A stretch of 64,000 nt of DNA from Pseudomonadota bacterium (GTDB lineage Bacteria; Pseudomonadota; Gammaproteobacteria; Burkholderiales; Gallionellaceae). Shown one piece after another: positions 20,115-27,852 of the stretch (its first letter is position 1; the number at the start of each line of letters is the position of its first letter). Under the pieces are notes generated by a model, which worked only from the letters and a program-made list of their open reading frames with translations, ran no database searches and was not told the origin of the DNA. The translations under genes were made by a program, and so were the position numbers. The stretch is from positions 1 to 64,000 of the forward strand of contig JAJYYO010000006.1 in NCBI GenBank assembly GCA_021800795.1. Direction: 5' to 3'.

Positions 20115-21298
20115 CGGGCCTCCCGATCACGGCTCAGCAGCGAATCTCGCGCACGCTGTGCCGCACTATTGTCATTATTCTGCGATGTGGCCGCCTGCGG
20201 TTCAACCTTGCCCACCGCAGGTCCTTCCGCGGGTACGACTGCGGCACGACTGGCTTCCATCAACTTGTCCAAAGGCAGATACAGCAGACTGCTGCCGTTC
20301 TTTTGATCGACCATGACCTTGCTGACATTGCCCATCACTTGCGACATCGTATCCAGATACATACGCTCGCGAGTCACCACGGGCGCCTTCTCGTATTCGA
20401 CCAGAATTTGCTTGAAGCGACTGGCATCGCCCTCCGCGTTGGCAATCACGCTTTGTTTATAGCCTTGCGACTCCTGTATCAGCCGGGCTGCCGTACCACT
20501 CGCGCGCGGGATTACATCGTTGGCATAGGACTGACCTTCATTCTTCTGCCTTTCCTTATCCTGTCCGGCCTTCACCGCATCGTCGAACGCGGCCTGCACC
20601 TGCTCGGGCGGTTGTGCATTCTGCATGGTCAGCTTGCTGATCTGAATGCCCGACTTGTAGCGATCCAGAATTTCCTGAATCAGCTTGGTCGCAGCAGCAG
20701 CCACCTGTTCGCGTCCTTCGTAAAGCACAAAGTCCATCTTGTTCTTGCCGACCACCTCGCGTATCGCGGATTCCGCCGCCTGACGCACGTTTTCGTCGGG
20801 ATTGCGATTATTGAACAAATATTCAGCCGGGTCATTCAGGACGTACTGAACCGCGAATTGAATATCGATGATATTTTCATCATCCGTCAGCATCAGCGAT
20901 TCTTTCAGCATCTTGTTCTTGACGTTATCGCGATAACCTACTTCAACGGTCCTGACCTGGCTCAGATTGACAATTTCCACGGTTTCGACCGGAAACGGAA
21001 TATGCCAGCGCGGACCGGGTTGCGTGGTTTCCAGCATCTTGCCAAAGCGCAATACCACACCGCGCTGACTCGCATCGACAATATAAAAGCCGCTGGCCAG
21101 CCAGATCAATACGGCGATGATGACGAGCAGTCCCAGCCCGCCGCCGTTCAGCTTGGGCATGGCAGGTCCGCCACCCTTGCCGGCACCGCCTTTATCGCCC
21201 ATCAAGGACGCCACCTTCGCGTTCAATTTACGCAACAGCTCTTCCAGATCAGGCGGGCCGCCGTTCTTATTACCCCATTTCGGGTCATTCAATCCCAT
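20111..21298 (-). CDS. hflK: HflK, SPFH-domain regulator of FtsH
   Basis: A 395-residue partner of HflC. The Gly-rich cytoplasmic N-terminus (KWGNKNGGPPDLEELLRKL, then GGAGKGGGPAMP) precedes a single membrane segment (LGLLVIIAVLIWLASGFYIV) and the SPFH domain with VDASQRGVVLRFGK. The C-terminal tail is Ala- and Gln-rich. Its start lies inside the end of hflX (10-bp overlap). Confidence 0.93.
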   Translation of the reverse strand: MGLNDPKWGNKNGGPPDLEELLRKLNAKVASLMGDKGGAGKGGGPAMPKLNGGGLGLLVIIAVLIWLASGFYIVDASQRGVVLRFGKMLETTQPGPRWHIPFPVETVEIVNLSQVRTVEVGYRDNVKNKMLKESLMLTDDENIIDIQFAVQYVLNDPAEYLFNNRNPDENVRQAAESAIREVVGKNKMDFVLYEGREQVAAAATKLIQEILDRYKSGIQISKLTMQNAQPPEQVQAAFDDAVKAGQDKERQKNEGQSYANDVIPRASGTAARLIQESQGYKQSVIANAEGDASRFKQILVEYEKAPVVTRERMYLDTMSQVMGNVSKVMVDQKNGSSLLYLPLDKLMEASRAAVVPAEGPAVGKVEPQAATSQNNDNSAAQRARDSLLSRDREAR

Positions 21299-22437
21299 GG
21301 CTCATTTCTCGCTTGTTTAATTTTATTTTCGATTTGTTCTGAGGCAAGCTTGGCGTCCCGTGCCTCGGACAAGGCAAGCCTGAGCCCATCCAGTCCGGCA
21401 CCGCTTTTTGCGCTCAGAAAAACGCGGCAGATTCTACCATAGTCGTCGCGCTGCACGCCCGGCGGCATATCGGTCAAATCCACTTTATTAAGCACCAGCA
21501 ACTGCGGAATATCTCCCGCTTCAATTTCCGCCAGCACCTTGTTCACTTCACTGATCTGATCGTCGCGATTCGGGTTGCTGGCATCCACCACATGCAGCAG
21601 CAGATCGGCCTGCACGGTTTCCTCCAGCGTACTGCGAAACGCCGCAACCAGACTATGCGGCAAATGCCGGATGAAGCCGACCGTATCCGACAAGACGATC
21701 TCGCCCTCCCCCTCAGAAAACATCTTGCGGGAAGTGGTGTCCAGCGTGGCAAACAACTGATCTGCCACATACACGTTGGCCTTGGTCAGACGATTGAACA
21801 ACGTGGATTTGCCTGCATTGGTATAGCCTACGATGGATGCGGAAAAAACCCCCGAACGATTGCGCGAACGGCGCTGCACATCGCGTTGTGCCTTGAGCTT
21901 CTCCAGACGCTCCTTCAACAGGTGCACGCGCTTGTCCAGCTTGCGCCTGTCGAGTTCCAGCTGCGTCTCACCTGGGCCCCGCGCGCCCACGGCAAATTTC
22001 TGTTGTCCCATATCGGTATTGAGTCCTACCAGACGGGTCGCCAGATACTTGAGTTGCGCAAGTTCGACCTGCACCTTTCCCTCATGGCTTTGCGCGCGTT
22101 GCGCAAAAATATCCAGAATCAGCATGGTTCGATCGATGACGCGGGTATTTAAAGCCGCAGACAGATTGCGCATTTGCGCGGGAGACAGGTCGTGATTGAA
22201 AATCACCAGCGGGATTTCCATGCGCTCTACCATTTCAGCGATTTCCTGCACCTTGCCGCTTCCGGCAAACAGGGCCGCATCCGGACGTATGCGGCGCGCC
22301 TCGACGGTCGCCAAGGTGCGCACACCGGCCGTTTCAGCCAGCAGCCGCAACTCTTCCAGACTTTCCCGGTAGTCTGCATCACCAAAATCTATACTGACCA
22401 GCAGTGCCGCTTCGGAAGCTTTTGACTTTTGCTGCAT
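21289..22437 (-). CDS. hflX: GTPase HflX
   Basis: A 382-residue Obg-related GTPase that binds the 50S subunit and rescues or splits stalled ribosomes under stress. The N-terminal HflX domain (DAALFAGSGKVQEIAEMV, FNHDLSPAQMRNL) is followed by the subfamily signature GARGPGETQLELDRR and the G domain: G1 GYTNAGKST, G3 DTVGFIRHLP, G4 NKVDL. The start overlaps the hfq stop (TAATG). Confidence 0.95.
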   Translation of the reverse strand: MQQKSKASEAALLVSIDFGDADYRESLEELRLLAETAGVRTLATVEARRIRPDAALFAGSGKVQEIAEMVERMEIPLVIFNHDLSPAQMRNLSAALNTRVIDRTMLILDIFAQRAQSHEGKVQVELAQLKYLATRLVGLNTDMGQQKFAVGARGPGETQLELDRRKLDKRVHLLKERLEKLKAQRDVQRRSRNRSGVFSASIVGYTNAGKSTLFNRLTKANVYVADQLFATLDTTSRKMFSEGEGEIVLSDTVGFIRHLPHSLVAAFRSTLEETVQADLLLHVVDASNPNRDDQISEVNKVLAEIEAGDIPQLLVLNKVDLTDMPPGVQRDDYGRICRVFLSAKSGAGLDGLRLALSEARDAKLASEQIENKIKQARNEPWD

Positions 22438-22682
22438 TACTCGGCAGCGGCCTCATCGTCATAGGAAATATTGACTGCGCGTGCCGGGACAATAGTGGAA
22501 ATGGCGTGTTTATAGACCATCTGAATAACGGAATTGTTTTTTAGCAGCACTACGTACTGGTCAAAAGATTCGACCTGCCCCTGCAGCTTGATGCCATTGA
22601 CCAGATAAATCGCGACCTGGACATGCTCCCTGCGCAGCGTATTCAGGAAGGGATCTTGCAAATGTTGGCCTTTGGCGCTCAT
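22437..22682 (-). CDS. hfq: RNA chaperone Hfq
   Basis: An 81-residue Sm-like protein. Sm1 is recognisable in [20 protein letters not shown] and [18 protein letters not shown], and Sm2 in [10 protein letters not shown]. It forms hexamers that pair small RNAs with mRNAs. The start at 22682 gives the standard N-terminus MSAKGQ; the frame extending to 22775 lies in the promoter region. It is the first gene of the hfq-hflX-hflK-hflC-DUF2065-hisZ-purA block. Confidence 0.96.
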   Translation of the reverse strand: MSAKGQHLQDPFLNTLRREHVQVAIYLVNGIKLQGQVESFDQYVVLLKNNSVIQMVYKHAISTIVPARAVNISYDDEAAAE

Positions 22683-22724
22683 ATTATTGCTCTTTTTGTA
22701 GGTAAGTGAAACACACTTTGTCGG

Positions 22725-22753
22725 ATTCTGACACGAAAGGCCAGATGCGGCAA
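22725..22753 (-). promoter_or_regulatory. Candidate hfq promoter
   Basis: On the minus strand TTGCCG (22748-22753) and CAGAAT (22725-22730) are spaced by exactly 17 bases and would start transcription about 36 bases before the hfq ATG. The match to the sigma-70 consensus is fair, not strong. Confidence 0.4.
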
Positions 22754-22769
22754 CCCCGGTTTGTTGAAC

Positions 22770-22904
22770 ATGCACAAGGTCATTTCCGAAGATGCCATGC
22801 AGGGTGCGCTCAAGCGCATTCCGGAAGATGCAGGTACTGAATCACGCCACCTTGGACACTTACCGACCCACACAAGCCAATCGCCTCTGTCTTGGCACTG
22901 GTAG
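22770..22904 (+). pseudogene. Possible N-terminal remnant of an insertion-sequence transposase
   Basis: The frame begins [20 protein letters not shown] and ends at a TAG 44 codons later. The first 23 residues resemble, from memory, the start of IS4/IS1380-type transposases; the rest does not continue into the expected catalytic domain, so most of the element is deleted. It occupies the hfq-prxQ intergenic region and has no ribosome site. The rest of that 363-base gap (22683-23045) holds the two divergent promoters; no other gene is seen. Confidence 0.35.
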
Positions 22905-23045
22905 TTTCGCCGCGACTCAATCTTTGTAGACGTAACTGCGTGCAACGTCTTTTGACACAAGCATGACTAATTTTGCAACACAACATTTCGTTTCTGACAT
23001 AATGACGCATCTCATCTTTTTTGCAGACAAACTGAAAGTTAAAGC

Positions 23046-23504
23046 ATGTCAGAAAATCTGATTAACGAATTCTCCCTTCCCGCCACCGGCGGCGGCAGCT
23101 TTACGCTCTCCTCTGCACTGGGCAAACATCTGGTGATCTTCTTTTATCCCAAGGACGACACGCCGGGTTGCACCACCGAGGCCGTACAGTTTCGCGACCT
23201 GTACGAACAATTTCAGCAAGCGAATTGCAGCGTGATCGGCATTTCACGCGACAACCTCAAGTCGCATGAAAATTTCAAGGAAAAATTCACGCTTCCTTTT
23301 GAACTGTTATCGGACACCAACGAAACCGTCTGCGAGATGTTCGGCGTGATGAAGGAAAAAAGCATGTATGGCAAACCGGTGCGCGGCATCGAACGCAGCA
23401 CCTTCGTCATCGACAAGACGGGCAAGCTGCGCCGGGAATGGCGTAAACTCAAGGCCGACGGCCATGCCCGGGAAGTCCTCGATTTCATTACAACTCTAGA
23501 CTAA
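23046..23504 (+). CDS. bcp: Thiol peroxidase of the PrxQ/Bcp family
   Basis: A 152-residue peroxiredoxin. The peroxidatic cysteine is in the motif FYPKDDTPGCTTEAV. The resolving cysteine five residues later, present in E. coli Bcp, is replaced (the motif reads CTTEAVQF); the candidate partner is the cysteine in ETVCEMFGV, as in other PrxQ subtypes. It reduces hydrogen peroxide and organic peroxides using thioredoxin. It is followed after 9 bp by the PIN-PhoH gene, probably in one transcript. Confidence 0.92.
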   Translation: MSENLINEFSLPATGGGSFTLSSALGKHLVIFFYPKDDTPGCTTEAVQFRDLYEQFQQANCSVIGISRDNLKSHENFKEKFTLPFELLSDTNETVCEMFGVMKEKSMYGKPVRGIERSTFVIDKTGKLRREWRKLKADGHAREVLDFITTLD

Positions 23505-23513
23505 AGGAAGCTC

Positions 23514-24920
23514 ATGCGCCAACGCAAAAAAGCGGTATCCGATACCAAGTTGTTTGTTTTGGACACCAACGTGTTATTGCATGATCCCACCAGCCTGTAC
23601 CGTTTCGAGGAACACGACATCTGCCTGCCGATGTTCGTACTGGAGGAACTGGACAACAAGAAAAAAGGCATGACCGAAGTGGCGCGCAACGCACGCCAGG
23701 TCAGCCGGTTCCTCGACGAAATCGTCAACGATGCGCCGCGCAACATCGAAGAGGGCATCTCGCTCAAATCTGAATCGCACAAGAACAGCACCGGTCGCCT
23801 GTATTTGCAAACCAGCTTCATCAAACAGGAACTGCCGAACAATCTTGAACTCGGCAAGGCGGACAACGCGATTCTCGGCGTGGTCATCGGCCTGCAACAC
23901 CAGCAACCCGAACGCTCGGTCATTCTGGTCAGCAAAGACATCAACATGCGCATCAAGGCGCGTGCGCTGGGACTGGAAGCGCAGGACTATTTCAACGACA
24001 AGGTGCTGGAAGACACCGACCTGCTTTATGGCGGCGTGCTGGAACTGCCCGTGGATTTCTGGGAAACCCATGGCCGCGAGATGAAATCCTGGGTCAAGGA
24101 CGGCCACACCTACTACCAGGTAAGCGGACCGCTGTGCGCAGCGTTTTTCGTCAATCAGTTCGTCTTCAAGGAAGACGACACACCCTTTTATGCCATCGTG
24201 CTGGAACAGAACGACACGAGCGCCCTGCTGCGCACGCTGACCGATTACACGCACAGCAAAAACAACGTGTGGGGCATCGTCGCCCGCAATCGCGAACAAA
24301 ACTTCGTGCTCAACTTGCTGTTGAACCCGGATATCGATTTCGTAACCCTGCTGGGCCAGGCGGGTACCGGCAAGACCCTGCTGACACTGGCTGCGGGCCT
24401 GATGCAGACGCTGGAATCCAAACTCTATTCGGAAATCATCATCACCCGTGTGACCGTGCCCATCGGCGAAGACATCGGTTTTCTGCCCGGCACCGAAGAG
24501 GAAAAGATGACCCCGTGGATGGGCGCGCTGGAAGACAATCTGGACGTGCTGAACAAAACCGACGAGGAGGCAGGAGATTGGGGACGGGCCGCGACCCGCG
24601 ACCTGATCCGTTCGCGCATCAAGGTCAAGTCGCTCAATTTCATGCGCGGCCGTACTTTTTTGAATAAATACATCATCATCGACGAGTCGCAGAACCTGAC
24701 GCCAAAACAGATGAAAACGCTGATCACGCGCGCCGGCCCCGGCACCAAGGTGGTCTGCATGGGCAATATCGCGCAGATCGACACGCCTTATCTGTCTGAA
24801 GGAAGCTCCGGTCTGACCTATGTAGTAGACCGTTTCAAAGGATGGGAGCATGGCGGTCATATCACCCTGCTGCGCGGTGAACGGTCAAGACTGGCAGATC
24901 ATGCTGGAGAGGTATTGTAA
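23514..24920 (+). CDS. PIN domain-PhoH ATPase fusion protein
   Basis: A 468-residue protein. Residues about 10-150 form a PIN nuclease domain (FVLDTNVLLHDP, VLEELDNKKKG, ADNAILGVV, VILVSKDINMRIKA supplying the acidic cluster). Residues about 255-455 are a PhoH-like P-loop domain (LLGQAGTGKTLL; Walker B YIIIDESQNLTPKQMK). Related PhoH2 proteins couple RNA unwinding to cleavage in an ATP-dependent way; that activity here is inference. The gene is widely paired with bcp in betaproteobacteria. Confidence 0.9.
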   Translation: MRQRKKAVSDTKLFVLDTNVLLHDPTSLYRFEEHDICLPMFVLEELDNKKKGMTEVARNARQVSRFLDEIVNDAPRNIEEGISLKSESHKNSTGRLYLQTSFIKQELPNNLELGKADNAILGVVIGLQHQQPERSVILVSKDINMRIKARALGLEAQDYFNDKVLEDTDLLYGGVLELPVDFWETHGREMKSWVKDGHTYYQVSGPLCAAFFVNQFVFKEDDTPFYAIVLEQNDTSALLRTLTDYTHSKNNVWGIVARNREQNFVLNLLLNPDIDFVTLLGQAGTGKTLLTLAAGLMQTLESKLYSEIIITRVTVPIGEDIGFLPGTEEEKMTPWMGALEDNLDVLNKTDEEAGDWGRAATRDLIRSRIKVKSLNFMRGRTFLNKYIIIDESQNLTPKQMKTLITRAGPGTKVVCMGNIAQIDTPYLSEGSSGLTYVVDRFKGWEHGGHITLLRGERSRLADHAGEVL

Positions 24921-25028
24921 GGGGAAGAGTCCATCCGCCGTATTAAAAAATCCGGCGGATATCTGTAATCTCTCAAAAATATAGCTAAGCTGCTGGTTAA
25001 ATGACATCTTTAGGTAGATAATTCGGCA

Positions 25029-25592
25029 ATGCAAGAAATAAAAAAAACTGACGCCGAATGGCGCGCCGAACTCACTCCGGAACAATACAAAATATGTCGC
25101 CAGTGCGGCACGGAACCGGCATTTACAGGCGAATACTGGAATTGCCACGATGCAGGCATTTATCGCTGCGTGTGCTGCTCTCACCCGCTGTTCGATGCGA
25201 CCGCCAAATTTGAATCCGGCAGCGGCTGGCCCAGCTTCTGGCAGCCGCTAAAAGTGACTAACAGGCATGACGAAGAAACCACGTATGATGAAAATCGCAG
25301 CCCCTGCGTCCCTCACCTCAATCCTCTCCCGAAGGGAGAGGAGGCAAACGAACGCTTACGCGAGTCACACGTTAATGTATCAATACGCCGCGATACCAGT
25401 CCTCGCGAGGGGGACGCCGAAGGGTACCCGATGCCTGCGGCATCACCCAATCGCTGTCACGGCATGATACGCGATGAAGTAAACTGCGCCCATTGCGGTG
25501 CACACTTAGGTCACGTATTCCCCGATGGGCCAGCGCCCAGCGGATTGCGCTTTTGCATTAACTCAGCCGCTCTGGCACTCGATAGAAGCTAA
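25029..25592 (+). CDS. msrB: Peptide methionine (R)-S-oxide reductase MsrB with a repeat-encoded insertion
   Basis: A 187-residue protein, about 50 longer than usual. Zinc-site cysteines are C47/C50 (CVCC) and C153/C156 (CAHC); [11 protein letters not shown] and the catalytic C176 in GLRFCINSA are intact. The extra residues, about 91-140, lie between VT...YDENR and CHGMIRDEV, which are nearly adjacent in normal MsrB, and contain repeat R5 (25307-25370) read as [19 protein letters not shown]. The frame is preserved. The insertion falls in a surface loop by family knowledge, so the enzyme may still work. It heads an operon with yciB, yciI, bolA and a PpiC gene. Confidence 0.9.
   Translation: MQEIKKTDAEWRAELTPEQYKICRQCGTEPAFTGEYWNCHDAGIYRCVCCSHPLFDATAKFESGSGWPSFWQPLKVTNRHDEETTYDENRSPCVPHLNPLPKGEEANERLRESHVNVSIRRDTSPREGDAEGYPMPAASPNRCHGMIRDEVNCAHCGAHLGHVFPDGPAPSGLRFCINSAALALDRS
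25307..25370 (+). repeat. Palindromic repeat copy R5, short form, inside msrB
   Basis: It reads CGTCCCTCACCTCAATCC, the stem TCTCCC-GAA-GGGAGA, GGAGGCAAACGAACGC and GCGAGTCACAC. It lacks the CTAGCC/CGACT middle of the long form, like copy R6. It is translated in frame in msrB. A further inserted stretch to about 25448 includes the small palindrome GATGCC-TGC-GGCATC. Confidence 0.85.
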
Positions 25593-25595
25593 ACC

Positions 25596-26210
25596 ATGAA
25601 ACTGTTGTTCGATGTTTTTCCCGTCATACTGTTTTTCATTTTTTTCAAATTCGGCAATTTATACCCTGAAACATCGGAAGCGATACTGGCGTCCTTTCAT
25701 ATCGTTCTGGGGGAAGAAATAAAGCCCGCCATATTTCTTGCCACGTTGGTTTCAATTTTTGCCACCACCGTACAGATCATCTGGTCGAAATACCGTCATG
25801 GCAAGATAGATACCATGCTCTGGGTTAGTTTTTTCGTCATCGCTCTGTTCGGCGGCGCCACCCTGATATTTCACAACGACACCTTCATCAGGTGGAAACC
25901 CAGCGTACTGTACTGGCTGTTTTCCATCACACTGATGGGATCGAACCTGCTGTTCAAAAAAAATCTGATACGCAGCACGCTAAGCAGTAAAATGGCTCTG
26001 CCGGTACGCGTGTGGAACCGTCTGAACCTGAGTTGGGGGCTGTTTTTCGCCGTGCTCGGCTTTGTCAACCTGTATGTAGCTTACAATTACTCCATCGAAA
26101 CCTGGGTCAATTTCAAACTGTTCGGCTTCACCGGTCTGATGTTGATTTTCATCGTGGCGCAAAGCGCCTGGCTGGCAAAATATGTGACTGAGAAAAAGGA
26201 AAACAATTGA
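25596..26210 (+). CDS. yciB: YciB-type inner-membrane septation protein
   Basis: A 204-residue membrane protein with about five to six hydrophobic segments; KLLFDVFPVILFFIFFKF at the N-terminus and the GGATLIFHNDTFIRWKPS and WRxLN-like block (VWNRLNLSWGLFFAVLGFVN) are typical of YciB/IspZ. It takes part in envelope synthesis and cell division. It starts 3 bp after msrB and ends overlapping yciI (TGATG). An A8 run lies at 25957-25964 within the gene. Confidence 0.9.
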   Translation: MKLLFDVFPVILFFIFFKFGNLYPETSEAILASFHIVLGEEIKPAIFLATLVSIFATTVQIIWSKYRHGKIDTMLWVSFFVIALFGGATLIFHNDTFIRWKPSVLYWLFSITLMGSNLLFKKNLIRSTLSSKMALPVRVWNRLNLSWGLFFAVLGFVNLYVAYNYSIETWVNFKLFGFTGLMLIFIVAQSAWLAKYVTEKKENN

Positions 26211-26512
26211 TGCTTTATGCAATTACAGGCCTGGATGTGCCGGACAGTCTCGCCAGGCGTCAGGCATCTCGCCCTGCTCATGTGGCGCGCCTGCAAGCGC
26301 TGCAAGAACAAGGCCGCCTGATGCTGGCGGGTCCGTTTCCGGCTATCGATGCCGAAGATCCGGGTACTGCGGGGTATACCGGCAGCCTGATCGTGGCTGA
26401 GTTTGCTTCGCTGGCTGAGGCGCAAACCTGGGCGAATGAAGAACCCTACCTTGCCGGCGGCGTTTATGCTCATATCAACGTCAGGCCATTCAGAAAGACC
26501 TTTCCCTCATGA
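26210..26512 (+). CDS. yciI: YciI family protein
   Basis: A 100-residue protein with a ferredoxin-like fold: LYAITGLDVPDSLARRQASR, then HVARLQALQEQGRLMLAGPF and the conserved Asp-Pro in AIDAEDPGTAGYTGS, and HINVRPF near the end. A catalytic His-Asp pair is proposed for this family but the reaction is unknown. The ATG at 26210 overlaps the yciB stop, and its own stop overlaps the bolA start (ATGA). Confidence 0.9.
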   Translation: MLYAITGLDVPDSLARRQASRPAHVARLQALQEQGRLMLAGPFPAIDAEDPGTAGYTGSLIVAEFASLAEAQTWANEEPYLAGGVYAHINVRPFRKTFPS

Positions 26513-26772
26513 ACCGTATCGAAGCAATGCGAGCCCGCCTCGCCACACTCAAGCCGGTTTCTCTCGAAATCGTCGACGAAAGCCATAAACACGCGGGGCA
26601 TGCAGGTGCGCGCGACGGTGGCGGTCATTATTTGTTACAAATTGTCACAACTGAGTTCACCGGAAAGACTACGATGGCGCGCCACCGCATGATATATTCC
26701 GCACTGGGAGAAATGATGAAGCGTGAAATACACGCCCTCAACATACAGGCGAACACGCCGGAAGAAATTTGA
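26509..26772 (+). CDS. bolA: BolA family protein
   Basis: An 87-residue BolA-like protein (MNRIEAMRARLATLKPVSLE, the His-rich DESHKHAGHAGARDGGGHY and MIYSALGEMMKREIHALNIQ). BolA proteins bind monothiol glutaredoxins with an iron-sulfur cluster and some bind DNA. The conserved His in the SHKHAGH segment could be a cluster ligand. It overlaps yciI by four bases. Confidence 0.92.
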   Translation: MNRIEAMRARLATLKPVSLEIVDESHKHAGHAGARDGGGHYLLQIVTTEFTGKTTMARHRMIYSALGEMMKREIHALNIQANTPEEI

Positions 26773-26803
26773 ATTTTTGTTTTTTATTTTTATGAGGACT
26801 TAC

Positions 26804-27589
26804 ATGTTGAAAACTCACAATCTGGCAGCAATGACCATTCTGGCCGCACTGGCAATCAATCCTGCTTTCGCCGAAGACAAATCCGCTGCCGTGGTGAATG
26901 GCGTCTCCATTCCGCAGGAGCGCGTGGAAATGAGCGTGAAAGCCGCCGAAGCACAGGGTCGTGCAGACAATCCTGAATTGCGCAAGGCCATTCGGGACGA
27001 TCTGATCAACCGCGAAGTAATCGTTCAGGCTGCCGTAAAACAGGGCCTGGATAAGACACCCGCTGTCGTTGAACAAATCGACGTAGCCAAACAGAACGTA
27101 CTTGTGAATGCATTTGTACAGGATAGCATCAAGAAAACCCCGATTACCGATGCACAGCTCCTGCAGGAATATGACACTCTCAAGGCCAAACTCGGCGATA
27201 AGGAATACGAGGTAAGCCACATTCTGGTTAAAACCGAAGCCGAAGCTAAAGAAATCATTGCGAAGCTCGAAAAAAAGGCTAAATTCGAAAAGCTTGCTGA
27301 AAAGTCTATCGATACCGGCTCCGCAGCACATGGCGGATCACTGGGCTGGACAGTACCGAAAAATCTGGTTGAACCCTTCGCCAACGCCCTGCTGAACCTG
27401 AAAAAAGGCGAATACACCAGGGTACCCGTACAAACACAGTTCGGCTGGCACGTCATCAAGCTGGACAATATTCGCCCGCTGAAGGTGCCGAGTTTCGAAG
27501 AATTGAAACCTCAGTTACAACAGCGTCTGCAACAACAGGCAATACAGAAAACCGTTGCCGATCTGCGCGCAGCAGCAAAAATAGAATAA
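26804..27589 (+). CDS. Periplasmic PpiC-type peptidyl-prolyl isomerase
   Basis: A 261-residue secreted parvulin. The signal peptide is MLKTHNLAAMTILAALAINP with cleavage after AFA; residues about 25-130 are a SurA/PrsA-like chaperone part and about 135-225 the PpiC domain (EVSHILVKTEAEAKEII, AHGGSLGWTVPKNLVEPFA, QFGWHVIKLD). It assists folding of exported proteins. The ATG at 26804 has an AGGA site six bases upstream; the open frame from 26723 overlaps bolA and is not used. A symmetrical terminator follows. Confidence 0.92.
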   Translation: MLKTHNLAAMTILAALAINPAFAEDKSAAVVNGVSIPQERVEMSVKAAEAQGRADNPELRKAIRDDLINREVIVQAAVKQGLDKTPAVVEQIDVAKQNVLVNAFVQDSIKKTPITDAQLLQEYDTLKAKLGDKEYEVSHILVKTEAEAKEIIAKLEKKAKFEKLAEKSIDTGSAAHGGSLGWTVPKNLVEPFANALLNLKKGEYTRVPVQTQFGWHVIKLDNIRPLKVPSFEELKPQLQQRLQQQAIQKTVADLRAAAKIE

Positions 27590-27600
27590 CGATTCCTGTC

Positions 27601-27655
27601 GGACAACAATCAAAAAGGCACCGGAAGGTGCCTTTTTTGATTGTCCGAAAACAAA
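27601..27655 (+). terminator. Rho-independent terminator after the msrB-PpiC operon
   Basis: A long near-perfect hairpin: GGACAA and AATCAAAAAGGCACC pair with GGTGCCTTTTTTGATT and GTCC around a GGAA loop. The T-run is on the plus side and an A-run on the other, so it could stop transcription in both directions. Confidence 0.88.
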
Positions 27656-27852
27656 TAACTTCCAGCCTAGATCGAAATACATAGACCGTTTGGCATATTG
27701 CCCATCCTCTCCTCAGCAGCTATGGTGCAATTGCCTTTTAATTTTGCTGGCTCGGCAGCGCGTCCAAGAGCAACGCGCTCAGCGCGATTGCGAAACGGAG
27801 ATAAAAACAGCCTGTTTTTGATTACTCATCAGCAATATCGGGGGAAAATAAA

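Noticed and set aside
23574-24860. 428-residue minus-strand frame opposite the PIN-PhoH gene
   Set aside because: The sense strand encodes a clear two-domain ATPase; the antisense product is unrecognisable.
24933-24960. Hairpin ATCCGCCG/CGGCGGAT after the PIN-PhoH gene
   Set aside because: The stem is good but the loop is 12 bases and no T-run follows, so it was not called a terminator.
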